A stretch of DNA of 55,408 nucleotides from assembly GCF_004366795.1 (NCBI RefSeq), contig NZ_SORF01000015.1:1-55408 (forward strand), written 5' to 3'. Every line of letters starts with the position of its first letter. Position 1 is the stretch's first letter. A model generated the notes under the pieces. The model saw nothing but the letters and a program-made list of their open reading frames with translations, had not been told where the DNA came from and ran no database searches. The stretch comes from Alicyclobacillus sacchari. Lineage in GTDB: Bacteria > Bacillota > Bacilli > Alicyclobacillales > Alicyclobacillaceae. Below, piece after piece: positions 1 to 10,672 of this stretch. A program made the position numbers and the translations under genes.

Positions 1-15
1 AAACTCTCAATGAAA
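1..15 (-). rRNA. rrs: 16S rRNA, extreme 5' end (partial)
   Basis: Read on the minus strand, the window ends in ATTGAGAGTTT. This matches the start of bacterial 16S rRNA (GAGAGTTTGATCCTGGCTCAG, usually preceded by a few mature bases). Only about 8-15 bases of the gene are inside, so the call leans on the upstream leader: tandem promoters, a boxA-like motif and a hairpin. An rRNA operon directly downstream of gyrA is also the arrangement of rrnO in Bacillus subtilis. Confidence 0.65.
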
Positions 16-65
16 TCTCACTATCCCGCATACGCGAGACAGATAAACTGGCGTGGTGTGTGTTT

Positions 66-100
66 AGTTTTCAAGGAGCGACGCTGCCGTTCGAGGCAGC
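66..100 (-). promoter_or_regulatory. rRNA leader: boxA-like antitermination motif and hairpin
   Basis: On the minus strand GCTCCTTGAAAACT (79-66) resembles the rRNA boxA (TGCTCTTTGAAAAC) bound by Nus factors. It is preceded by a hairpin with arms GCTGCC/GGCAGC (83-88 and 95-100). Both lie between the promoters and the 16S start, as expected for an antiterminated rrn leader. Confidence 0.6.
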
Positions 101-106
101 CCAATC

Positions 107-136
107 AATATATCACAGCTTACACTTCATCGTCAA
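107..136 (-). promoter_or_regulatory. rrn promoter, proximal (P2-like)
   Basis: Minus strand TTGACG (136-131), an 18-base spacer, then TATATT (112-107). It lies about 95 bases before the 16S start. It is a good sigma-A match and the second of a tandem pair, typical of Bacillales rrn operons. Confidence 0.55.
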
Positions 137-235
137 TCGGTAAGTTTTGCATCGCTCACTCGCTGGCGAGAAACAGCTTCTTACCGACTGTGCTGCTTGG
201 CGTCGCAAACTGCGCCGTCCGAAGCGGCATCGACT

Positions 236-264
236 ACTATACTACGCAGTCTCACGTTTGTCCA
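236..264 (-). promoter_or_regulatory. rrn promoter, distal (P1-like)
   Basis: Minus strand TGGACA (264-259), a 17-base spacer, then TATAGT (241-236). This forms a tandem pair with the promoter about 125 bases downstream. Confidence 0.5.
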
Positions 265-332
265 CTAGAAGATGTTGGTGCAAAGCCATCATCTGAAGTG
301 AACCTGAAGACGCGTAACTCTGCAAGATGAAG

Positions 333-371
333 GCCGCTGAATCAGCGGCGAAAAGGATGTTAACACCTTTT
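333..371. repeat. two adjacent inverted repeats between GNAT gene and rrn promoters
   Basis: GCCGCTGA / TCAGCGGC (333-340, 342-349) is followed at once by a near-perfect palindrome AAAAGG(a)TGTTAACACCTTTT (351-371). On the minus strand the pair follows the GNAT stop and may act as its terminator, although the T-run is short. The second palindrome could instead be a protein-binding site upstream of the rrn promoters. Confidence 0.45.
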
Positions 372-423
372 GATACAAGTGTCAATATATCAAAATAAAA
401 GTTAAAGGGGACTGTCCACCAGT

Positions 424-1215
424 TCAGCGATAGAACTGTGTCCAGCCCCCAATTTCCTGAAATCCAAGGCGATAATAAATCTCGCCCGCTTTGGGATTAT
501 CATAGAACAAACAAAGCCTCTTCCCGCGTTCGTCGTACGTTTCGCAGATTTTAGCCACGCACTGCGTGGCATATCCTTGTCCACGGTACAAAGGCCTTGT
601 ACATACACCTACAACCATTGCCGAAAGCGAATTCTCAGCGACAGTTGAAGCGGCCGATGCGAGTTCTCCCGCTTCGCCGGGAACAAAATAGTGGAGTCCT
701 GTACGCGACTGAATGGACTGTCTGAGACTTTCTCGCGTCGTTGTACTATCCGCAAACTCCACGATGGTACGCCGCAACTGTAACAGCGCATCAACGTGAT
801 CGAGTGTCGCCTCTTGCACCAGCGACGTATCGATGTGTGGACGGGGCGCACCAGGTTTGCGTTCTGCAAAGTGAAACTCTCGCGTGCGACTTGGTATGTA
901 CCCAGCTTGCTTCCGAAACGTCGCAAGCGACAGCGAATCTCCCTGAAGCAACGTCCATGCAGTGTTTGCCGAAAGAATGCGCACAGCTTCCTCGGAGCCT
1001 TCTCCCGTTTCTGTTGAGTAAATAAAGCTGCCAAAGTAGCGTAGGAGCACGGTGCGCACATCGCCCCTATCGTCGATGTACCCCCACACTTCCTGAAAGG
1101 GCACATCATATCCGTGTGCCTCGATATCACCAAGCAGAAACAGATTCTGCGACGGTCTGCGCGTCAAGAACGGCAACACCCGGTCGTGATCGCACGCGGT
1201 CAACTTCCGGAACAT
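424..1215 (-). CDS. GNAT family N-acetyltransferase
   Basis: A 263-residue protein. The C-terminal half carries the GNAT acetyl-CoA fold: a beta-strand with MVVGVCTRP, then the pyrophosphate-binding motif RGQGYAT (about residue 212) and a tail ending LGFQEIGGWTQFY. The N-terminal half (VLPFLTRRPSQNLFLLGDIE) resembles the extra N-terminal domain of two-domain GNATs. The acceptor substrate cannot be read from sequence. The start is supported by GAGGG just upstream of the ATG. It sits between gyrA and the rRNA operon, 55 bases after a small membrane peptide ORF with which it could be co-transcribed. Confidence 0.85.
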   Translation of the reverse strand: MFRKLTACDHDRVLPFLTRRPSQNLFLLGDIEAHGYDVPFQEVWGYIDDRGDVRTVLLRYFGSFIYSTETGEGSEEAVRILSANTAWTLLQGDSLSLATFRKQAGYIPSRTREFHFAERKPGAPRPHIDTSLVQEATLDHVDALLQLRRTIVEFADSTTTRESLRQSIQSRTGLHYFVPGEAGELASAASTVAENSLSAMVVGVCTRPLYRGQGYATQCVAKICETYDERGKRLCLFYDNPKAGEIYYRLGFQEIGGWTQFYR

Positions 1216-1270
1216 TCTTTTCCCTCATTTCCCGATCCGCCGCAGTAACCGGCAGCCAAAACATATTTCG

Positions 1271-1381
1271 TTATTCCTTAACGAGTGCGTTCACCACGAT
1301 AAAGCAAAGCCCTACAAAGACCGCAAACGCAAGGTACATGGCTCCTGTATGAACTAGAAACGTCCAAAGCACGTTGGTCAT
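1271..1381 (-). CDS. small single-pass membrane peptide (36 aa)
   Basis: An ATG ORF of 36 codons, preceded on the minus strand by a strong GAGGAG ribosome binding site with good spacing. The peptide begins MTNVLWTFLVHTGAMYLAF and is one continuous hydrophobic helix ending in Val-Lys-Glu, with no obvious charged cluster. It lies between gyrA and the GNAT gene, in the same direction as both. I do not recognise a family. The RBS, the membrane-helix composition and the operon-like position argue that it is expressed. A function cannot be proposed. Confidence 0.55.
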   Translation of the reverse strand: MTNVLWTFLVHTGAMYLAFAVFVGLCFIVVNALVKE

Positions 1382-1432
1382 CGGCGTCTCCTCCTCGGAT
1401 CCTCATCGTAGCAAACTGGAACCACGATCTCC

Positions 1433-1459
1433 AGTGGGCGGTATGTAGAACCGCCCACT
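1433..1459 (-). terminator. hairpin after gyrA
   Basis: Ten-base stem AGTGGGCGGT / ACCGCCCACT (1433-1442, 1450-1459) with a 7-base loop, 14 bases beyond the gyrA stop. No U-run follows on the minus strand, so it may act as an mRNA 3' stabiliser or a weak terminator. Confidence 0.5.
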
Positions 1460-1473
1460 GCGACAACACTCAC

Positions 1474-3954
1474 TCAACTTTGTGAATCGGCTTCGTCAGT
1501 GTCGTCGTCCCCAATCACACGGCTGACGGAAGCCACTTCCTGTCCCTCGTCTACGTTAATCAATCGCACGCCTTGTGTATTCCTGCTCTGCGTAGAAATG
1601 TCGCGCACATGAATACGTATTGCGACGCCCGATTGCGAGATGATCATCAAGTCGTCATCCGCCGTCACCATGCACATTTCAATCGCCTGCCCGTTCTTTG
1701 GCGTGCAATTGATGGTCTTAATCCCTTTGCCGCCTCTGGACTGGGCACGATACTCCTGCACCGGCGTACGCTTGCCGTAACCGCGGGACGTGACCACAAG
1801 GACATCGTGATCGTCTTCTGCAATGTCCATTGCGATCACCTCGTCCTTCGCGCCCAGCGAAATGCCTTTGACACCCGTAGCGGCACGCCCCATCGGACGT
1901 ACATCGGTCTCGGGGAAACGGATCGCCAGGCCCAGGCGAGTCACCATCATGATTTCCTTCGATCCGTCTGTCAACTTAACTCCGACCACATCGTCGTCAT
2001 CGCGAAGATTGATCGCAATCAAGCCATTCTTGCGGATGTTGGAATACTCGCTTAGCGGCGTCTTTTTGACAATTCCCTGCCGGGTGGCAAAGACGAGATT
2101 GATCCCGTCAATCTCGGACGGGTCCAACGATTTTACCGGAATCACGGCGTTGATTTTCTCGTCTTGCTCGACGTTCAGCAAATTCACGATAGGAATACCG
2201 CGCGCCTGCCTGCTGAACTCAGGTACGTCATAGGCCTTAATCGCGTACATGCGCCCACGATTCGTGAAAAACAAGAGGTAATCGTGCGTCGACGTGACGT
2301 GTAACCCCTCGACGAAGTCCTCATCGCGCGTTCCCATCAGCGACATGCCACGGCCCCCGCGTTTCTGACTGTGGTACGTCGAAAGCGGAATCCTTTTAAT
2401 GTAGCCGCGATGCGTAATGGCGATCACGACGTCATGTACGGGAATCAAGTCTTCCTCGTTAATCTCGCCCTCTGCCGCGATGATCTTCGACTTCCGATCA
2501 TCACCATACTTATCCCGAATCTCCAGCAATTCGTTGCGGATGACACCCAAGAGCAGTGACTCGTCGGCAAGGATCGAGCGCAAATAGCGAATGCGCTCCA
2601 TCAACTCTGCATATTCCTGCTCAATTTTCTCCCGCTCCAAACCTGTCAACCGTTGCAAGCGCATGTCGAGAATCGCTTGTGCCTGTTCCTCGGACAGACC
2701 GAATGAAGTCATCAACCCTTCGCGCGCTTCATCGACCGTCTGCGACGCGCGAATGAGTGCGATGACGGCATCAAGGTGATCAAGGGCAATCCGCAAACCT
2801 TCGAGGATGTGGGCCCGTGCTTCCGCCTTGTTCAAGTCGTACTGCGTACGCCGACGTACAACTTCGCGTTGGTGATTGAGATAATGAACCAATGTCTCCC
2901 GAAGCGTTAGAATCTTTGGTTCGCCGTTCACCAAGGCCAAGTTGATGACACCGAAGCTCGCCTGCAAACTCGTGTGTTTGAAGAGATTGTTCAGCACAAC
3001 CTGTGGGCGCACGTCACGGCGCAACTCGATCACGACACGCATGCCCTTGCGGTCACTTTCGTCGCGCAAATCGGTAATACCATCGACCTTCTTGTCGCGC
3101 ACCAGTTCCGCAATCTTCTCGACGATTCGGGCTTTATTCTGCTGGTATGGAATCTCCGTGACGACAATTCGCGTTTTGCCCGCAGACATCTCTTCAAAAT
3201 GCGTGACGGCACGAACCGTGATGGACCCCCGCCCTGTCTCATACGCTTTGCGGATCCCATCACGGCCGAGAATCAAGCCGCCCGTGGGAAAGTCTGGACC
3301 TTTAATCACCTTCATCAGGTCATCCACCGTTGCCTCGGGCCTGTCGATAAGCATGATGACCCCATCGATGACCTCACGCAAATTGTGCGGCGGAATGTTG
3401 GTCGCCATACCAACGGCGATCCCACTCGATCCGTTAACAAGCAAATTTGGAAACCGCGAAGGCAAAACGACGGGTTCCTGCTCCTGCTCGTCGTAGTTCG
3501 GGATAAAATCGACCGTCTCTTTGTTGATATCGCGCAGCAACTCCAGCGCGATCGCAGACATACGAGATTCTGTATAACGCATGGCGGCGGCTGAGTCACC
3601 GTCGATGGAGCCGAAGTTACCATGGCCATCGACCAGCGGATATCGCGTCGAAAAGTCCTGTGCGAGACGCACCAATGCGTCGTACACGGCCGTATCGCCA
3701 TGCGGGTGAAATTTACCAAGAACGTCGCCGACGATGCGCGACGACTTTTTGTATGGCTTGTCCGGCGTCATGCCGGCATCGTACATCGCATATAAAATCC
3801 GCCTGTGAACAGGCTTGAGGCCATCGCGAACATCGGGAATTGCCCGAGCAACGATGACGCTCATTGCGTAATCCATAAACGAGTTCCGCAACTCCTGGCT
3901 GATATCGATCGGTAGGACGCCGCGAGAACTATTCTGTTCTGCCATGTCATTCAC
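1474..3954 (-). CDS. gyrA: DNA gyrase subunit A
   Basis: An 826-residue breakage-reunion subunit of the ATP-dependent type II topoisomerase that introduces negative supercoils. The catalytic Tyr is residue 127 (AMRYTE). The quinolone-resistance region reads [10 protein letters not shown] (83-92), so the position equal to E. coli Ser83 is Thr and the Asp87 equivalent is kept. The C-terminal beta-pinwheel contains the GyrA-box QKRGGRG. The tail is acidic (DDDTDEAD). The start ATG follows GAGGGGTGA. It lies 45 bases downstream of gyrB, in the usual gyrB-gyrA order. Confidence 0.98.
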   Translation of the reverse strand: MNDMAEQNSSRGVLPIDISQELRNSFMDYAMSVIVARAIPDVRDGLKPVHRRILYAMYDAGMTPDKPYKKSSRIVGDVLGKFHPHGDTAVYDALVRLAQDFSTRYPLVDGHGNFGSIDGDSAAAMRYTESRMSAIALELLRDINKETVDFIPNYDEQEQEPVVLPSRFPNLLVNGSSGIAVGMATNIPPHNLREVIDGVIMLIDRPEATVDDLMKVIKGPDFPTGGLILGRDGIRKAYETGRGSITVRAVTHFEEMSAGKTRIVVTEIPYQQNKARIVEKIAELVRDKKVDGITDLRDESDRKGMRVVIELRRDVRPQVVLNNLFKHTSLQASFGVINLALVNGEPKILTLRETLVHYLNHQREVVRRRTQYDLNKAEARAHILEGLRIALDHLDAVIALIRASQTVDEAREGLMTSFGLSEEQAQAILDMRLQRLTGLEREKIEQEYAELMERIRYLRSILADESLLLGVIRNELLEIRDKYGDDRKSKIIAAEGEINEEDLIPVHDVVIAITHRGYIKRIPLSTYHSQKRGGRGMSLMGTRDEDFVEGLHVTSTHDYLLFFTNRGRMYAIKAYDVPEFSRQARGIPIVNLLNVEQDEKINAVIPVKSLDPSEIDGINLVFATRQGIVKKTPLSEYSNIRKNGLIAINLRDDDDVVGVKLTDGSKEIMMVTRLGLAIRFPETDVRPMGRAATGVKGISLGAKDEVIAMDIAEDDHDVLVVTSRGYGKRTPVQEYRAQSRGGKGIKTINCTPKNGQAIEMCMVTADDDLMIISQSGVAIRIHVRDISTQSRNTQGVRLINVDEGQEVASVSRVIGDDDTDEADSQS

Positions 3955-3999
3955 CCCTCATCGGAATTTTCCCGTCTGGGTTCCCCTGGCGGACTGCCG

Positions 4000-5901
<1,902 letters not shown>

Positions 5902-5984
5902 CTAGGTTCCCTCCACACTCACGTCAAGACAGAGCAAAGCCTCTCGGATGTTCATCTTTACAGAATCACCGAGTTTTTGCTCAT

Positions 5985-7097
5985 TCAGACGTTATCACAG
6001 CTTATTATACCAGAAGCGACTCGGAAGAGCCGGGCACCGTCTGCAAGCTCGCGCTCCAAGTGGTATAGGCTCGTCGTTGTAATCATCGTCTGTACCTTTC
6101 GGCTCATGGACAAGACCAAATTTCTCTGTCGTCTATCGTCCAACTCGGATAACACGTCGTCCAAGAGCAGCACCGGATACTCGCCGAGCTCCTGGTACAT
6201 AAAGTCAATTTCGGCCAAGCGGAGAGCGAGCGCGATCGTGCGCTGCTGCCCCTGGCTTGCAAAACTCTGGACATCCTGGCCGTTTAGATAGAGACGCAAG
6301 TCGTCCCGATGCGGCCCAACGGTTGTATATCCCATCCTTAAGTCTGTCGAGTGCTTGCCGAGAAGCGCCCGCTCGATTCGTTCCGCGATCTCGTCGATAG
6401 AATGGCCCGCTTGCACCTCGCCAATCGAACTTGCATAGCGGAAAGTGAACTGTTCACGTCCTTCGGAAATTTCATCGTAAATCTGCTTTGCATACCGTTG
6501 TAGCTCTTCTAGAAAACGCAACCGTCGTTGCAGGACATGAGCACCATGATGAGCAAGCTGTGCGTCAAATGACATGTAAAGAGTTGGATCACTCGCACCG
6601 TCTTTTAAAAGCTTGTTGCGCTGGGCAAGAGTTCGGTTGTAATGGGTTAGATGGTGCAGGTACAGAGGTTGGGTTTGCCCAAGTTCCACGTCAAGAAAGC
6701 GCCTGCGCTCGCGCGGACCTGCCTTGACCAATTGGAGATCTTCCGGTGCAAACAGCACAACCTGAAAATGACCGATAAAATCGGTCATTTTCCCTAACTG
6801 AAGGCGATTGATGTACGCTTTGCGGCCGTTTCCGCCAAGCTCAAGGCGGAGCGAACGAGAACCCGAATGGCACACAATGTCTCCTGTGATCACGGCCTTA
6901 TCGGCTGTCCAACGAACCATGTCTTTGTCCTTACTGGTACGATGGGACTTGCCAACGGCGAGCAGCAACATTGCCTCGAGTGCGTTTGTCTTGCCTTGTC
7001 CATTCTCCCCGCAGAACACATTGACTTCTGGTCCTAATGCGAGCAATTGCTCTTCATAGTTGCGAAAGTTATGCAACGAGAGATTATGGAGCCGCAT
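5985..7097 (-). CDS. recF: RecF recombination mediator
   Basis: An SMC-like ATPase that loads RecA at gaps with RecO and RecR. It has Walker A GENGQGKTN (about residues 30-38), the signature FASQGQQRT and Walker B LLLDDVLSELD. I chose the ATG at 7097, which gives 370 residues, the usual RecF length. GGAG lies 6 bases before it, whereas the ATG at 7103 directly abuts that GGAG. The start overlaps the 3' end of yaaA by 14 bases, implying translational coupling. Confidence 0.95.
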   Translation of the reverse strand: MRLHNLSLHNFRNYEEQLLALGPEVNVFCGENGQGKTNALEAMLLLAVGKSHRTSKDKDMVRWTADKAVITGDIVCHSGSRSLRLELGGNGRKAYINRLQLGKMTDFIGHFQVVLFAPEDLQLVKAGPRERRRFLDVELGQTQPLYLHHLTHYNRTLAQRNKLLKDGASDPTLYMSFDAQLAHHGAHVLQRRLRFLEELQRYAKQIYDEISEGREQFTFRYASSIGEVQAGHSIDEIAERIERALLGKHSTDLRMGYTTVGPHRDDLRLYLNGQDVQSFASQGQQRTIALALRLAEIDFMYQELGEYPVLLLDDVLSELDDRRQRNLVLSMSRKVQTMITTTSLYHLERELADGARLFRVASGIISCDNV

Positions 7098-7308
7098 GCT
7101 CATCTCCGACCAATCGATACGTCTGCGAGTCAATCACAAGAACGTCCCCAGGAACTAATTTGCGTCCGCGGCGCTGCTCGGCTTCACCGTTGACATGAAC
7201 CTTCCGCTCCGCGAGATACGCTTTGACCTCTCCACCCGAAGACACGATATCAAGGCGTTTTAAAAGCTGCCCCAATGTGATGTAGCCATGTTCAATGCGA
7301 ATTTCCAT
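7084..7308 (-). CDS. yaaA: S4-domain protein YaaA/RlbA
   Basis: A 74-residue single S4 RNA-binding domain protein, the conserved partner gene between dnaN and recF in Bacillales (ribosome maturation role). It contains the S4 core ITLGQLLKRLDIVSSGGEVK and VHVNGEAEQRRGRKL. The ATG at 7308 is preferred because GGAGG sits 5 bases upstream, formed by the last codons of dnaN. An upstream GTG at 7320 is in frame but has no RBS of its own. It overlaps recF by 14 bases. Confidence 0.93.
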   Translation of the reverse strand: MEIRIEHGYITLGQLLKRLDIVSSGGEVKAYLAERKVHVNGEAEQRRGRKLVPGDVLVIDSQTYRLVGDEHAAP

Positions 7309-7310
7309 AG

Positions 7311-8432
7311 TTACCTCCACAACACTGGCGAGATCAGCTGGAGGATCGATGAATCGCCCGTCTTTTCGATGACAAATGCTTGTGTCGGACCGTTAAACCG
7401 AATGTTGACTTCCGCCGCATTGAGGGCTCGCAACGCGTCCATAACATAGCGGGCATTGAATGCGATTTGCAAGTTATCCCCTTGCTTCTGCAAGACTTGA
7501 ACGGTCTCCAAGACATTGCCGATCTCCGGTGAGCTTGATGAGACAGTGATGGATTCCTGCTCCATTTCTAGACGAACCATGTTGTTATCGCGATCGCGCG
7601 CAATCAAGGCGGCTCGGTCGATGGCGCCAAGCATTTCATCGCTTGATACGATCACTTCAGTTTTGGCCGACGTGGGGATCAAGCGAGACGTATCCGGGTA
7701 TGTGCCTTCGAGCAATCGTGTATAGAAACTCGTTTGCCCGCATACGAACAAGCTATGGCTGGGTGTTAGGTAGATGTCGACTGGATCGTCGTTATCTGGC
7801 AAAATCTTGGCCAGTTCAATCAGGGATTTCCCCGGTATGACAGCTTCCCAGTTCGGGAGATTGGCTTGGACAACGCGATGTTTGGCCAAGCGCAAACCGT
7901 CTGTCGCGACAAAGGTGAGCTCGTCATTTTTACAGGTAATCGAAATCCCTGTCAAAATCGGGCGAACTTCGGACGTTGCCGTGGCAAATGCCGTAGTCTC
8001 AATCAATCGTGCAAGCATTGATGAAGGGATTTGAGCCCCTGTGATACCAAGAAACTTAGGTAGTTCAGGAAACTCATCGGCATCAATGCCGTGCAGGTGG
8101 AACTGCACATTTCCAGATGAAATTTCGGTCATATAGTTGCTGGCGACGTGCATAGAGATCTGTGTATCCGGAAGTTTGCGAACGATGTCGCTGAAGTAAC
8201 GTGCTGGTAGAACGATGGAACCCGGATCGGCAACGATCAACTGGTTATGATCATCACTTGGGATTCGCATTTGGATCGCTAGTTGCAAGTCATATGCCGT
8301 TGCAACGAGCTCGTTTTCACTCACTTCAAGCAAGATTCCCGCCAATGCCTGTTTTGGGGTACGAACCGCAACCGCCTTCGAAACAGTTTGTATAGCAAGA
8401 GCCAATGCTGTTTTGGATATGGCGAAACGCAT
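7311..8432 (-). CDS. dnaN: DNA polymerase III beta sliding clamp
   Basis: A 373-residue ring-forming processivity factor for replicative polymerase. It begins MRFAISKTALALAIQTVSKAV and has three repeated clamp folds of about 120 residues. The C-terminus ends in LISPVLWR, where family members usually carry the peptide-binding edge motif P(M/V)(R/L). AGGAAGGAG precedes the ATG. Its last codons supply the ribosome binding site of yaaA. Confidence 0.97.
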   Translation of the reverse strand: MRFAISKTALALAIQTVSKAVAVRTPKQALAGILLEVSENELVATAYDLQLAIQMRIPSDDHNQLIVADPGSIVLPARYFSDIVRKLPDTQISMHVASNYMTEISSGNVQFHLHGIDADEFPELPKFLGITGAQIPSSMLARLIETTAFATATSEVRPILTGISITCKNDELTFVATDGLRLAKHRVVQANLPNWEAVIPGKSLIELAKILPDNDDPVDIYLTPSHSLFVCGQTSFYTRLLEGTYPDTSRLIPTSAKTEVIVSSDEMLGAIDRAALIARDRDNNMVRLEMEQESITVSSSSPEIGNVLETVQVLQKQGDNLQIAFNARYVMDALRALNAAEVNIRFNGPTQAFVIEKTGDSSILQLISPVLWR

Positions 8433-8660
8433 GCACGTCGACTCCTTCCTGAGGCCGAAGATGAGCCTTAGGTGTCTCGTTTTCTTGATTTAGAATGAGT
8501 AGATTTAGATCTTTAACAAGATCGTATTCATAGTCATAGGTGCGGTGAATATGTGGATAAGTGTCGGATCATGAAGAAATATATCATACACAGCCTGTTG
8601 ATAAGCATGTGGATAAGTGTAGGGTTCGCGTTGTCCACATGTGCATAGGTGTGTATATCT
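8433..8660. other. oriC: oriC, dnaA-dnaN side (DnaA boxes and putative unwinding region)
   Basis: A 228-base spacer. TGTGGATAA boxes lie at 8552-8560 and 8608-8616. Near-matches are TGTTGATAA (8596-8604), TTGTCCACA (8631-8639) and TGTGCATAG (8640-8648). On the dnaN side of the boxes is an A/T-rich stretch (about 8478-8530) containing TAG triplets in register (8491, 8500, 8506), which could be degenerate DnaA-trio elements. In B. subtilis the unwinding element lies in this same interval. The box assignments are direct; the trio and unwinding calls are inference. Confidence 0.75.
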
Positions 8661-10055
8661 TCACATCAGGGTTCGGATGGCTTCAGCCAGTCGATCAATC
8701 GTTGCTCGTAAATCCACATCTTTCTCCAATTCCTCCGCGACGCGATCGCAAGCATGCATGACGGTTGTGTGATCGCGCCCACCAAACGCCTCTCCAATTC
8801 GCGGCAACGACATATCGGTTAATTCGCGTGTCAAATACATGGCGATTTGGCGCGGAAACGCAATATTGCGCGTGCGCTTTTTGCCGCGCAAGTCGTCGAT
8901 GCGCAAGCCGAAGTGATCACTGATGACTTTTTGTACTTGGTTGACCGTGACGGCGCGTGGCCGATTCGGTTGAATAATGTCTTTCAGCGCGACCTGCGCA
9001 AGTTCCGGCGTTACGTCTTCATTGACCAATGACGAATAGGCGACGACGCGTATCAGTGCGCCCTCCAGCTCGCGGATGTTGGAGTCAATCTGATCTGCGA
9101 TGTACGCGAGTACATTCTCGGAGATATCGAGTCCGTCGGACTTTGCCTTTCGCTGTAAGATTGCAATTCTGGTCTCTAGATCAGGCGGCTGGATATCGGT
9201 GATGAGCCCCCATTCAAAGCGCGATCGCAACCGGTCTTCCAGCGTCGGGATTTCACGGGGAGGGCGATCGCTGCTGATGACGATTTGTTTGCCCGCTTCA
9301 TGAAGGCTGTTGAACGTGTGAAAGAACTCTTCCTGGGTTTGTTCTTTGTTCGCGAGAAACTGAATATCGTCAATAAGTAGTACATCTATGGATCGATACT
9401 TGCTTCGAAAACTTTCCGTACTGCCGTCGCGAATCGCCGTGATGAATTCGTTGGTGAACCTCTCGGATGAAAGGTAGCGAACCTTGGCTGGTGGATTGTG
9501 CTCTTTGACGTAGTGTCCAATCGCGTGCATTAAGTGCGTCTTGCCCAGGCCGACACCGCCATAGATAAACAACGGGTTATAAGCTTGCGCCGGGCGTTCT
9601 GAGACCGCTAAGCAGGCTGCATGGGCAAAACGGTTACTGGCGCCGATGACGAAGGTCTCGAAGGTATAACGAGGGATGAGCGACGCGGTGGTATCTCCGT
9701 CCTCTTCGGCCGACGTTTGTCCAGCGGTAGGCACAGGTTGACGATCCACCGGTACCTCCAACGTGGCGGCGGTTTCCTCTTCTTTAGAAGGTGTGACGAA
9801 TCGAATCCGGTATTCCTGCTCGGTCAGCGCAATAATGAGGTTTTGGATCATCGTTGTATAGCGCTGTTCTATCCAGTTTCGTACGAAGGTAGACGGCACA
9901 AGGACATATAAAGTACGCGCTTCTTCATCCAGCCGTATAATCTTCGTTTCTTCAAACCAGATGTTGAATGTTGGGCCGGATAAGCGCTCCTTGAGCATGA
10001 TCAGCACCTGATCCCAGAGGGTATCGAGGTACGTCGCGTCTAAGCCTGCACTCAT
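8661..10055 (-). CDS. dnaA: chromosomal replication initiator DnaA
   Basis: A 464-residue AAA+ initiator. Domain I (1-85) binds helicase-loading partners, and domain II is a short acidic linker. Walker A is GGVGLGKT (166-173) and Walker B is LLIDDIQFL. Domain IV carries the DnaA-box-binding signature GGRDHTTVMHACDRV. The only possible in-frame start is ATG 10055. Its Shine-Dalgarno (AGGGGG) is unusually far away, about 15 bases, so translation may be modest. DnaA boxes flank the gene on both sides, allowing autorepression. Confidence 0.98.
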   Translation of the reverse strand: MSAGLDATYLDTLWDQVLIMLKERLSGPTFNIWFEETKIIRLDEEARTLYVLVPSTFVRNWIEQRYTTMIQNLIIALTEQEYRIRFVTPSKEEETAATLEVPVDRQPVPTAGQTSAEEDGDTTASLIPRYTFETFVIGASNRFAHAACLAVSERPAQAYNPLFIYGGVGLGKTHLMHAIGHYVKEHNPPAKVRYLSSERFTNEFITAIRDGSTESFRSKYRSIDVLLIDDIQFLANKEQTQEEFFHTFNSLHEAGKQIVISSDRPPREIPTLEDRLRSRFEWGLITDIQPPDLETRIAILQRKAKSDGLDISENVLAYIADQIDSNIRELEGALIRVVAYSSLVNEDVTPELAQVALKDIIQPNRPRAVTVNQVQKVISDHFGLRIDDLRGKKRTRNIAFPRQIAMYLTRELTDMSLPRIGEAFGGRDHTTVMHACDRVAEELEKDVDLRATIDRLAEAIRTLM

Positions 10056-10467
10056 AAGACAAGAAGCCCCCTAGTGATGAAAGAAAAAGTTATCCACAGC
10101 ACCCGGGAGTCGAGGAATGACATGAGACGGCAGCCCTTCAACGAGGCTTCCTGTGGATATTATCTGCGAATCTATCAACATATAAATAGGGTGTGGGAAA
10201 GGTTATCCACAATCTGTGGATAAAGCTGTGGATATAAGCGAATCATACACAGCGTCTGTGGATAACGATAGGGCTTATCATAGCAGATAAATTCGGCGTC
10301 GAGCAATGTCGAAATGTATCTTTTCCACACAATCCATAGTCACTAGTGTCGAAATGTAGTGGGGCTGTGGAAATGTGTGTTCGGCTGTGGATGATGTAGG
10401 AGGTTGGGAGAAAAAATAAGGTTGTGTTCAATGTTATCCACATGTGGATAGGTGGATGGACCCTCGA
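10056..10467. other. oriC: oriC, upstream DnaA-box cluster (incAB-like)
   Basis: Exact boxes TTATCCACA or its complement occur at 10090-10098, 10203-10211, 10215-10223, 10257-10265 and 10434-10442. One-mismatch boxes occur at 10152-10160, 10227-10235, 10321-10329, 10386-10394 and 10444-10452. Two boxes face each other in the palindrome TTATCCACATGTGGATA (10434-10450). Others are paired head to head around 10203-10235. With the dnaA-dnaN spacer this forms a bipartite origin. No coding gene is supported here. Confidence 0.88.
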
Positions 10468-10496
10468 TTGACAAGTGGAGTATCATTGTGTATTGT
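10468..10496 (+). promoter_or_regulatory. rpmH promoter
   Basis: Perfect -35 TTGACA (10468-10473), a 17-base spacer and TATTGT (10491-10496), 40 bases before the rpmH start. A DnaA box ends about 16 bases upstream (10452), so DnaA could influence it. Confidence 0.7.
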
Positions 10497-10536
10497 ACCT
10501 AACGTCTGTCTTTTGCCTGAAAAGGGAGGTGTCCTG

Positions 10537-10671
10537 ATGAAGCCGACCTATCAACCGAATGTACGGAAACGCAAAAAGAACCACGGATTTCGTAAGCGGA
10601 TGTCGACAAAGAACGGTCGTCGCGTCTTGGCCGCACGCCGCGCCAAGGGCCGTAAAGTTCTATCAGCGTAA
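10537..10671 (+). CDS. rpmH: 50S ribosomal protein L34
   Basis: A 44-residue, highly basic protein of the large subunit, starting [18 protein letters not shown] and ending GRKVLSA, the canonical L34. The ATG is placed behind AAGGGAGGTG; a longer in-frame ATG upstream is not used. It is the first gene of the rightward arm. A strong terminator-like hairpin follows immediately. Confidence 0.98.
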   Translation: MKPTYQPNVRKRKKNHGFRKRMSTKNGRRVLAARRAKGRKVLSA

Positions 10672-10672
10672 G

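Noticed and set aside
1-423. plus-strand 106-codon ORF
   Set aside because: Covers the rRNA leader and both rrn promoters; no RBS and no protein character.
10243-10443. 66-codon ORF inside oriC
   Set aside because: Made of DnaA boxes read as codons; no RBS or protein-like composition.
10444-10536. longer N-terminus for L34
   Set aside because: Would run through a DnaA box and the promoter; canonical L34 starts at the ATG with the perfect RBS at 10537.
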